A stretch of 11,667 nt of DNA from Actinomycetes bacterium (GTDB lineage: Bacteria > Actinomycetota > Acidimicrobiia > Acidimicrobiales > RAAP-2). The stretch lies in assembly GCA_021787255.1 (NCBI GenBank), contig JAJYMD010000112.1, positions 1-11,667 on the forward strand, given 5' to 3'. A model generated the notes under the pieces. It was not told where the DNA came from and searched no databases. It saw only the letters and a program-made list of their open reading frames with translations. The position numbers were made by a program, and so were the translations under genes. Shown piece after piece: positions 6,441-11,667 of the stretch. Numbering within the stretch: the stretch's first letter is position 1; every line of letters starts with the position of its first letter.

Positions 6441-8261
6441 ATGATGTTGCGAGTGGGGTGCAGGGGCTTCGCCGCCACGTTGGCTCTTCTGGGAGCGGTC
6501 GTCTGCCTCGTGCTGATGACGGCGCTTGCCGGGGCATGGACGGCAGGCGCCTCACCGAGTGCCGTCGCCAGAGCGCATGCAGGGTCGCACGTCGAGAAGA
6601 GCTCCCAGGTCTATCCGGGCGGGGGCATCTTCCAGTACGGCAACGCGGTGCAGCACGACCCTCCGGTACCGACGCAAGGCTCGCCCGTGGTCGCGATGGT
6701 CGCCGTGCCCAGCGGCTCCATCACGGAGACGCCAGCGACACCGACCCCGGCGACGACAGTGCCTGCGACAGCGACACCAGCCCCCGCCACCACAGCGACA
6801 CCGACCCCGGCGACGACAGTGCCTGCGACAGCGACATCCGCCACGACAGTGCCTGCGACAGGGACACCGGCCCCCGCCACCACAGCCGGTGGTGCTGCGA
6901 GCAGTTCGAGCAGCTCGAGCTTGGGCGCTGGCGGGTCCGCTCCAGGGGCGTCACCCGGCACCGGAAGCTCGGATGCGAAGAGCCTGGGCACGGAAAGCGC
7001 AGGCACCCGGAGCCCGGGCACCGTGAGCCTCGGCACGGGAAGTTCGGGTGCGAGGAGCTTGGGCACGGAAAGCCCGGGCTCGGGGAAGCTGGCCTCGTCG
7101 GCAGCTCCGGCCTCGCACGGCTTCTGGCTCGCGTCGGCGGACGGCGAGGTGACGCCCATCGACGGCGCGCCCTACTTCGGCTCCGTCCCCGGCCTTCGGC
7201 TGTACGCCCCGATCGTCGGCATGGCGGCCACCCCTGGCGGCAAGGGCTACTGGCTCGTCGCGATGGACGGCGCGGTGTTCCCGTTCGGCGACGCCGTCTA
7301 CTACGGATCGTTGGTCAACAAGCACCTCGCCGATCCGGTCGTCGGCATGGCGGCCACCCCTGGCGGCAAGGGCTACTGGCTCGTCCTGGCCAATGGCGGA
7401 GTCTTCTCGTTCGGCAACGCGAGGTTCTACGGCTCGATGGCCGGGCACCACCTGAACGAGCCGGTCGTGGGGATGGCCGCCACGCCCAGCGGGAAGGGCT
7501 ACTGGCTCGTCGCGGCAGACGGCGGGGTCTTCTCGTTCGGCAACGCGAGGTTCTACGGCTCCCTTGGCGACAAGCCACTGCAGGCGACCGTCGCCGGCAT
7601 GGCGGCAACACCCCGGGGGACCGGCTACTGGCTGCTCGAGTCGAACGGCACCGTCTTCCACTTCGGGACGGCGCGGTTCTTCGGAGAGCCACCAGGGGCC
7701 CCTGCAGCGTCGCCGTTCAAGACAATTGTGCCGACCGCGAACGGGCAGGGGTACTCGCTCCTCGAGCCCGATGGCTTCAGCTACACCTTCGCGAACCCCA
7801 CATCACGAGGCGGGTATCCCGCGATCGTCGAGGCCGCGGCGTCGCAGATCCACCCCGATCCCGACAGAGGCTACTTCTGCAACCCCTATGGCCCCTGCGA
7901 GCCGTGGTGCGCGCTGTTCGCGACCTGGGCGTGGCAGCGGGGAGGCATCCATGTCCCCTCGTACGCAATGGTCGGCGACATCTACTACTGGGCCGAGAAG
8001 CACGGCCGCGTGCTGCCGCCCACTGCACGCCCGGTGCGAGGCGACGCCGTCCTCTACGGCACGGGGCCGCAGGACGCGACAACCGCCGTACACACCGGCA
8101 TCGTCGCCCAGGTGTGGCCGGACGGCGCGATCGTCACGATCGAAGGCGACGCCGGACCTGGGGTGACAGGCCATCTCGCCGTCGTGGTGAATGGCCCCTT
8201 CTTGCCGGCGGACTCCACTGCGTTCGCCAACTACCCGGTCTTCGCCTTCGCCCAGCCTTGA
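6441..8261 (+). CDS. Secreted GYWLVA-repeat protein with C-terminal CHAP amidase domain
   Basis: 606 aa from ATG 6441 (ATG 6444 is equally possible; ATG 6399 would place 14 non-signal residues first). Residues about 1-37 are a signal peptide: basic MMLRVGCRGF, a hydrophobic core, then TAGA before SPS. Residues about 90-225 are a low-complexity wall-spanning type linker of Thr/Pro/Ala repeats and SLGTE-like Gly/Ser repeats. Residues about 225-455 hold six 42-residue units with GMAATPxGKGYWLV and GGVFSFGNARFYGS, likely a beta-propeller and typical of Acidimicrobiia-like exoproteins. Residues about 475-606 are a CHAP domain with Cys490 (EPWCALF), His551 (VHTGIV) and Glu568 (TIEGDAG), the usual catalytic set. 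CHAP domains cleave peptidoglycan amide bonds, so a wall-remodelling or lytic role outside the membrane is likely; substrate and partner are unknown. Monocistronic. Confidence 0.85.
   Translation: MMLRVGCRGFAATLALLGAVVCLVLMTALAGAWTAGASPSAVARAHAGSHVEKSSQVYPGGGIFQYGNAVQHDPPVPTQGSPVVAMVAVPSGSITETPATPTPATTVPATATPAPATTATPTPATTVPATATSATTVPATGTPAPATTAGGAASSSSSSSLGAGGSAPGASPGTGSSDAKSLGTESAGTRSPGTVSLGTGSSGARSLGTESPGSGKLASSAAPASHGFWLASADGEVTPIDGAPYFGSVPGLRLYAPIVGMAATPGGKGYWLVAMDGAVFPFGDAVYYGSLVNKHLADPVVGMAATPGGKGYWLVLANGGVFSFGNARFYGSMAGHHLNEPVVGMAATPSGKGYWLVAADGGVFSFGNARFYGSLGDKPLQATVAGMAATPRGTGYWLLESNGTVFHFGTARFFGEPPGAPAASPFKTIVPTANGQGYSLLEPDGFSYTFANPTSRGGYPAIVEAAASQIHPDPDRGYFCNPYGPCEPWCALFATWAWQRGGIHVPSYAMVGDIYYWAEKHGRVLPPTARPVRGDAVLYGTGPQDATTAVHTGIVAQVWPDGAIVTIEGDAGPGVTGHLAVVVNGPFLPADSTAFANYPVFAFAQP
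6733..6890 (+). repeat. 60-bp tandem repeats encoding the Thr/Pro/Ala linker
   Basis: Copies starting CAGCGACACCGACCCC lie at 6733 and 6793 (60-bp period), followed by a shortened third copy with ACGACAGTGCCTGCGACA from about 6841. All are in frame within the CHAP protein gene. Confidence 0.8.
7110..7800 (+). repeat. 126-bp in-frame repeats (42-residue propeller-like units)
   Basis: The GMAATP core recurs with its ATG at 7221, 7347, 7473 and 7599, an exact 126-bp spacing. A diverged first unit (HGFWLASADGEV) and a last one (GQGYSLLEPDGF) flank these, making six units. The two central units are nearly identical over GVFSFGNARFYGS. Confidence 0.85.
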
Positions 8262-8330
8262 GCGAAGCACAAGACCTGAGGCGACCCCCACCTTGCGGGC
8301 GCGCCCCGTGAGGCGCCACCAGGGATCACC
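8262..8330. other. Short spacer after the CHAP protein gene
   Basis: It follows TGA 8259-8261. GC-rich, with GGCGC-containing inverted motifs but no convincing hairpin of its own. Confidence 0.3.
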
Positions 8331-8488
8331 CCGGCTCACAGCGCACGGCTACCACCCCGGCTCAGCGCACGGGCTACCGCCCGGCTCACAGCGCACCGGC
8401 TACCGCACCGGCTCAGCGCACGGCTACCACCCCGGCTCAGCGCACGGGCTACCACCCCGGCTCAGCGCACGGGCTACCGCCCGGCTCG
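8331..8488. repeat. Tandem array of 24-27-bp repeats
   Basis: Six units starting CCGGCTCA begin at 8331, 8357, 8381, 8408, 8432 and 8457, with a partial seventh at 8481. The unit core is CCGGCTCAGCGCACGGGCTA. Unit lengths are 26, 24, 27, 24, 25 and 24 bp. Because several are not multiples of three, the array is unlikely to be coding. It has no unique spacers, so it is not a CRISPR. It sits between the CHAP gene and a strong hairpin. Confidence 0.85.
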
Positions 8489-8492
8489 CGAC

Positions 8493-8530
8493 GGCGACCC
8501 GAACCGGGACGGAGCCCGGCTCGGGTCGCC
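8493..8530. terminator. Long GC-rich hairpin, likely terminator
   Basis: GGCGACCCGA (8493-8502) pairs perfectly with TCGGGTCGCC (8521-8530). Inside, CCGGG (8504-8508) pairs with CCCGG (8515-8519) around loop ACGGAG, with one A-C mismatch. That is 15 of 16 pairs. It lies between convergent genes (CHAP protein on plus, membrane protein on minus) and has no U-tract, so it could serve either strand. Confidence 0.6.
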
Positions 8531-8570
8531 CTGGCCGCAGTCTCACGGTGCCTCACGAAGCAAGAGGCGC

Positions 8571-8614
8571 CAAGACCACGCTCTGGGGGTCACAAGACCA
8601 CGCTCTGGGGGCCA
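8571..8614. repeat. Tandem duplication of a 22-bp unit
   Basis: The units at 8571-8592 and 8593-8614 both start CAAGACCACGCTCTGGGGG and differ at one base near the end. Non-coding, between the hairpin and the end of the membrane protein gene. Confidence 0.8.
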
Positions 8615-8676
8615 GCAGATCTTGGATGCCTGCAGCAGCTCTCGGGTGCCTGGGAGCCGACAGGCCTCGGGCAGCG

Positions 8677-9030
8677 TCAGGACGCGCGCCGGATGGTCTC
8701 CACCTTGCTCAGCTCTTGGTGCTCGAGCTGGTCGGCCTGGTCGTCGAACTTGCGGTGCAGGCCCGTGAAGAACCGGACGATCGCGTAGAGCACCAGCGCC
8801 GTACCGCCGAGAGCGACGCCGGAAAGGGTCACGCCTACCCAGGCGTAGCGCAGGTGGCCGACGTTCCACCCAGACCACATGTTCAGGTTCGCGAGCCAGG
8901 CGAGGGCGACGCCCCAGCCAACGGCGAGGGCTGCCCGGATGTCCGCCAGCCGACGCGTCACACGCTCCCCCATGACGGTGATTCCCATGACGGCAAGTGC
9001 GAAGAAAAAGAAGACGGCGAAGTAATGCAT
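8677..9030 (-). CDS. Small three-helix membrane protein of unknown function
   Basis: 117 aa. ATG at 9030-9028 is chosen because GGAGG (plus-strand CCTCC 9037-9041) lies 6 nt upstream; longer in-frame starts lack such a site. Hydrophobic segments: residues 1 to about 21 (MHYFAVFFFFALAVMGITVM), about 30-55 (ALAVGWGVALAWLANLNMW) and about 65-95 (WVGVTLSGVALGGTALVLYA). The C-terminal about 20 residues are charged and helical (HRKFDDQADQLEHQELSKVE), a possible short coiled coil on the cytoplasmic side. I do not recognise the family. The gene is divergent from the SNF2 gene and convergent with the CHAP gene, apparently alone. A weak GCCTG/CAGGC hairpin (8648-8665) follows its stop. Confidence 0.72.
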   Translation of the reverse strand: MHYFAVFFFFALAVMGITVMGERVTRRLADIRAALAVGWGVALAWLANLNMWSGWNVGHLRYAWVGVTLSGVALGGTALVLYAIVRFFTGLHRKFDDQADQLEHQELSKVETIRRAS

Positions 9031-9279
9031 CTCCGACCTCCATGTCATGTGTCTCGGGCACCTTTCGGTGTCATCAGTCGACAACAGCAGCCCGCCGCTC
9101 GGGATTCCCAGCAGTCCTCATGGAAAGCAGGGTTCCATTTCTGGCCACCCGGTTCCAAACAAACGTTTCATTGAGCGAAGGATCGGCCGTGTTGGCCCCC
9201 TACGGTGCGGCGCCGCTCGCCGACGATCCACAGCTTGTTCCCATTGCGTTGCACAGGGCGTAGCTGCGACGGTAGGCAC
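9031..9279. other. Divergent intergenic region (membrane protein / SNF2 gene)
   Basis: It must hold promoters for both flanking genes. The only clear element is the ribosome site of the minus-strand gene (9037-9041). TTGTTC at 9235-9240 could be a -35 for the SNF2 gene, but no good -10 follows at standard spacing. No gene is supported. Confidence 0.4.
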
Positions 9280-11253
9280 ATGGCCGGCCTCGCCACCTCC
9301 GCCGCCCCCCGGAACGGCCCGTTGGCGGCGCACCTCGCCGCCTATGCGCACCTCGTCGAGCGGCTCTCCGCCGGCGAGGCGGCCGACGACGCCGTGTCGC
9401 GCCTGGTCGACGCCGCGGCCGCGATCTGGGCGCGCCCGGGGTTCGACACCTTCGTCTCGATCGGGCACCTGCGCTTCGAGCCGTTCGACTACCAGCTGCA
9501 GACCGCGGAGACCGTCCTGCGCCGGATGCGCGGCCGGGCGATCCTCGCCGACGAGGTGGGATTGGGCAAGACGATCGAAGCCGGGCTGGTGCTGAGCGAG
9601 CTACGCCTTCGGGGACTTGCCCGCCACGTCCTCGTCGTGTGCCCGTCGGGGCTCGTCCACCAGTGGCGCGAGGAGCTCGAGCGCAAGTTCGCGCTCACCA
9701 CGCACCTGGTCGGTAGCGATCGTCCCGCCTCCCCCACCCTTGCCGCAGGCTCCCCCGCCGTCGCGGCCAGCCCTCCCGTCGCGATCGTCTCCCTCGCCCT
9801 GGCGAGACGGTCCCCAACCCGCGAGCGCCTCGTCGAGCAGGCCTGGGACCTCGTGATCGTGGACGAGGCGCACCGGGTGAAGAACCCCTCGACCGCCTCC
9901 TCGCGGCTCGTGCGTGACTTGCGCAGCCGCCACCTCCTGCTCCTTACGGCTACGCCCGTGGAGAACCGGCTCGCGGACCTGTTCAACCTCACGAGCCTCG
10001 TCGCCCCGGGCGTGCTCGGGACGGCAAAGCAGTTCCGAGCTCGCCATGGCGCGGACACGACGGCGGCACCCCGGGACCTCTCCGCTCTGCGGGCCCGGGT
10101 GAGCGAGGTGATGGTCCGTCACCGCCGCAGCCAGGTCGCGCTGATGCTGCCGCGGCGTCTTGCGGAGACCCTCGTCGTGACCCCGTCGGGCGACGAGGCG
10201 GAGCTCTACGCAGCGGTCGCCGAACGCGTGCGGACCGAGGGTCGGGACGCCCACCCGACGAGGGCCATGGCGCTGCGCTCGGCGCTGCGCCTCGCCGGCT
10301 CGTGCCCCGCCGCAGTCTCCGGCGTCGCCGAGAAGCTCGGGTGGGACGAGCTCACCCGGCGCCTCCCGATCCTGCTGGCGAGCCCGCACCTCCCGGCCAA
10401 GTCCGAAGCGCTCCTTCGCGTGCTCTCCCGCCTCGGCGCCCTCGACTTGGGCTCCGAAAGCGGACCGGGATCGGAAAGGACCGAGCTGGGTGCCGAAGGG
10501 CCGGCGAGGACGAGGGGACCTGCGGCAAGGACCCAGGGCGGCGCCGAAGGGCCGGCGAGGACGAGGGGACCTGCGGCAATGACCACCGGCGGCGGCGCGC
10601 CGCCCGCCGCGGCGCCCGCAGTGAAGCCCGCCGCGGAGAAGGTGCTCGTGTTCGTCGCCTTCCGGCGGACCCAGGAGCATCTCGCCGACGTCCTCTCCAG
10701 CGCTGGCGTTCCCCACGCCCTCTACCACGGCACCCTCACGCGCCGGGAGAAAGAGGCCGCGATCGAGGCGTTCCGCACCGACGTCCCGGTGCTCGTGTCC
10801 ACCGAGGCCGGAGGCGAAGGCCGGAACCTGCAGTTCTGCCACCAGATGGTGAACTTCGACCTGCCGTGGAACCCGATGGAGATCGAGCAGCGCCTGGGGC
10901 GGCTGCACCGGATCGGCCAGGAGCACGACGTGACGGTCGTGAACCTCGTCGCGAAGGGCACCGTCGAAGAGCGCGTGCTCTCCGTGCTCGAGTCGAAGAT
11001 CAACCTCTTCGAGCTCGTGGTCGGGGAGCTCGACATGATCCTCGGTAGGATCGAGGACGACTACGACCTCGAGCGGATCGTGTTCGACGCGCACGTGCAC
11101 AGCCGCGACATGGACGAGCTCGGTGCCCGCCTCGACGAGGTCGGCGAACGTCTCGCCGCAGCGCGGCTCGAGCACCGCCTGAGCCGTGAGCGCAACGATG
11201 CGCTCGTCGCCGAAGCCCCAGAGACCGCCGGGCGCGCGGAGCACCGCGCATGA
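9280..11253 (+). CDS. SNF2/RapA-like superfamily 2 helicase (DEAH)
   Basis: 657 aa from ATG 9280; a GTG further upstream is in frame but has no supporting signal. After a helical N-terminus of about 65 residues comes FEPFDYQLQTAETVL (Q-motif-like), Walker A DEVGLGKT (91-98), VVCPSGLVHQW, DEAH (195-198), LLLTATPVEN (about 221-230), then a C-terminal helicase lobe beginning KVLVFVAF (454) with STEAGGEGRNLQF (about 507) and QRLGRLHRIGQ (537-547). These are SNF2/RapA-type motifs, so it should be an ATP-driven DNA or nucleoprotein translocase in the cytoplasm. The region between the lobes carries a Gly/Arg-rich repeat insert (about 405-433). It is shorter than RapA (about 970 aa) and lacks RapA's N-terminal RNA-polymerase-binding domains, so it is not RapA itself. 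The stop overlaps the next gene's start. Confidence 0.9.
   Translation: MAGLATSAAPRNGPLAAHLAAYAHLVERLSAGEAADDAVSRLVDAAAAIWARPGFDTFVSIGHLRFEPFDYQLQTAETVLRRMRGRAILADEVGLGKTIEAGLVLSELRLRGLARHVLVVCPSGLVHQWREELERKFALTTHLVGSDRPASPTLAAGSPAVAASPPVAIVSLALARRSPTRERLVEQAWDLVIVDEAHRVKNPSTASSRLVRDLRSRHLLLLTATPVENRLADLFNLTSLVAPGVLGTAKQFRARHGADTTAAPRDLSALRARVSEVMVRHRRSQVALMLPRRLAETLVVTPSGDEAELYAAVAERVRTEGRDAHPTRAMALRSALRLAGSCPAAVSGVAEKLGWDELTRRLPILLASPHLPAKSEALLRVLSRLGALDLGSESGPGSERTELGAEGPARTRGPAARTQGGAEGPARTRGPAAMTTGGGAPPAAAPAVKPAAEKVLVFVAFRRTQEHLADVLSSAGVPHALYHGTLTRREKEAAIEAFRTDVPVLVSTEAGGEGRNLQFCHQMVNFDLPWNPMEIEQRLGRLHRIGQEHDVTVVNLVAKGTVEERVLSVLESKINLFELVVGELDMILGRIEDDYDLERIVFDAHVHSRDMDELGARLDEVGERLAAARLEHRLSRERNDALVAEAPETAGRAEHRA
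10492..10579 (+). repeat. 51-bp in-frame direct repeat in the SNF2 inter-lobe linker
   Basis: A 37-bp sequence starting GCCGAAGGGCCGGCGAGGAC occurs identically at 10492-10528 and 10543-10579. It encodes AEGPARTRGPAA twice, adding a disordered Gly/Pro/Arg segment between the two helicase lobes. Confidence 0.85.
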
Positions 11254-11667
11254 GCACCGAACCGGCGCTGCAGTTCCTCGTCGAGCTGGTCGAGCACGAG
11301 GGAGGGGCGGCGGAGCATCGCGCCGAGAGCGTGCTCCTGCTCGTCGATGCCGACCTGCGAGATCCTCTGGGCCTCCCCGAGGAGCTCACGGTCACCGACG
11401 ATCCCGAGGTCGCCGCCGAAGAGGGGAGCCTGCTCGCGGTCCCGGGCCAGCCCGTCGTCTCGGACGCGGCGGAGATGGTGCTGCGGCGCGGCGACGCCGG
11501 CTGGCGCCGGCTCGACCGGCCCGCTGCTCCCGCGCCGGCACGCGACCGCCTCCAGGTGGCGGCACGCGAGCAGTTCGACGTCGACCACGGCCGCATCGAC
11601 GTCGAAGGCCAGCCCACCTCGTGCTGGGTCCCCGTCCTCCACGCGGTCGCGCTCTTGGAGGTGCGCG
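11250..11667 (+). CDS. Uncharacterised partner protein of the SNF2 helicase (3'-partial)
   Basis: ATG 11250 overlaps the SNF2 stop (ATGA), so the two are translationally coupled. 139 codons are open to the window edge. The start reads MSTEPALQFLVELVEHEGGA, with LLLVDADLRDPLGLPEELTV and EEGSLLAVPGQPVVSDA following. From memory this resembles conserved proteins found immediately after short SNF2 helicases in diverse bacteria (pattern: a beta-rich N-terminal domain with LGLPEE and a GSPL-like turn, then VPYLLFHF-type sequence, here CWVPVLHAVALLEV). No enzyme motif is visible in the part present, no signal peptide, no membrane segment. It probably binds the helicase or its substrate. Confidence in the gene is high, in the family match moderate. 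Confidence 0.85.
   Translation, partial: MSTEPALQFLVELVEHEGGAAEHRAESVLLLVDADLRDPLGLPEELTVTDDPEVAAEEGSLLAVPGQPVVSDAAEMVLRRGDAGWRRLDRPAAPAPARDRLQVAAREQFDVDHGRIDVEGQPTSCWVPVLHAVALLEVR

Noticed and set aside
6413..8311. 632-codon plus-strand frame overlapping the CHAP protein gene
   Set aside because: Arg-rich shadow in a second frame; signal peptide, repeats and CHAP residues are all in the other frame.
8331..8488. CRISPR-like look of the repeat array
   Set aside because: Units are contiguous without unique spacers, and no cas genes are nearby.
9601..11244. 547-codon open frame on the minus strand opposite the SNF2 gene
   Set aside because: It is a high-GC shadow: the plus strand carries all SNF2 motifs over the same bases, and the antisense product is His/Arg/Gly-rich without a domain.
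9280..11667. Assignment of the SNF2 pair to DISARM
   Set aside because: DISARM needs a methylase with DrmA, DrmB and DrmC; none is visible, and the helicase is shorter than DrmD. The flank beyond the window is unknown.

Overview
This is a GC-rich bacterial window, probably chromosomal and actinobacterial. The tandem GYWLVA-type repeats in the large secreted protein, two TAnnnT -10 boxes 6-7 nt before GTG starts (leaderless style) and the overall codon use point most towards Acidimicrobiia or a relative. That placement is inference; there is no rRNA or other taxonomic marker here.

Layout. (1) 1-639: a coiled-coil protein made of near-identical 63-bp repeats followed by a conserved domain resembling PD-(D/E)XK nucleases. 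(2) 806-883: an intact tRNA-Pro(GGG) with encoded CCA. (3) About 884-4136: the remains of an integrated element next to that tRNA. On the minus strand a zinc-finger-like small gene has been fused by deletion to the 3' half of a tyrosine integrase, with an in-frame stop and frameshifts. On the plus strand come a MerR-HTH/DUF433 antitoxin-type gene, a DUF5615 PIN-like toxin interrupted by an amber codon, a serine resolvase that lacks its catalytic Arg and its C-terminus, and the tail of a RepA-like AAA ATPase with a frameshift in a C6 tract. (4) 4137-6379: a sparse zone holding two related DUF4352-like extracellular proteins that face each other. One is an intact lipoprotein with a promoter and a terminator-like hairpin; the other is Ig-like-linked and has lost its 5' end. 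(5) 6441-8261: a 606-aa secreted protein with signal peptide, Pro/Thr/Ser/Gly-rich linker, six propeller-like repeats and a C-terminal CHAP amidase. It is followed by a tandem repeat array and a strong hairpin. (6) 8677-9030 (minus): a small three-helix membrane protein. (7) 9280-11667: a SNF2/RapA-like helicase translationally coupled (ATGA overlap) to an uncharacterised partner that runs off the window.

How the parts relate. The integrase, resolvase, ATPase and zinc-finger remnants are best read as one decayed integrative element whose entry site was probably the tRNA-Pro. The antitoxin-type gene looks intact while its toxin and all recombination genes are broken. The secreted CHAP protein and the DUF4352-like proteins act outside the cytoplasm. 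The SNF2 gene and its partner form an operon-like pair with an unknown DNA- or RNA-remodelling role; this is the least explained intact system in the window.
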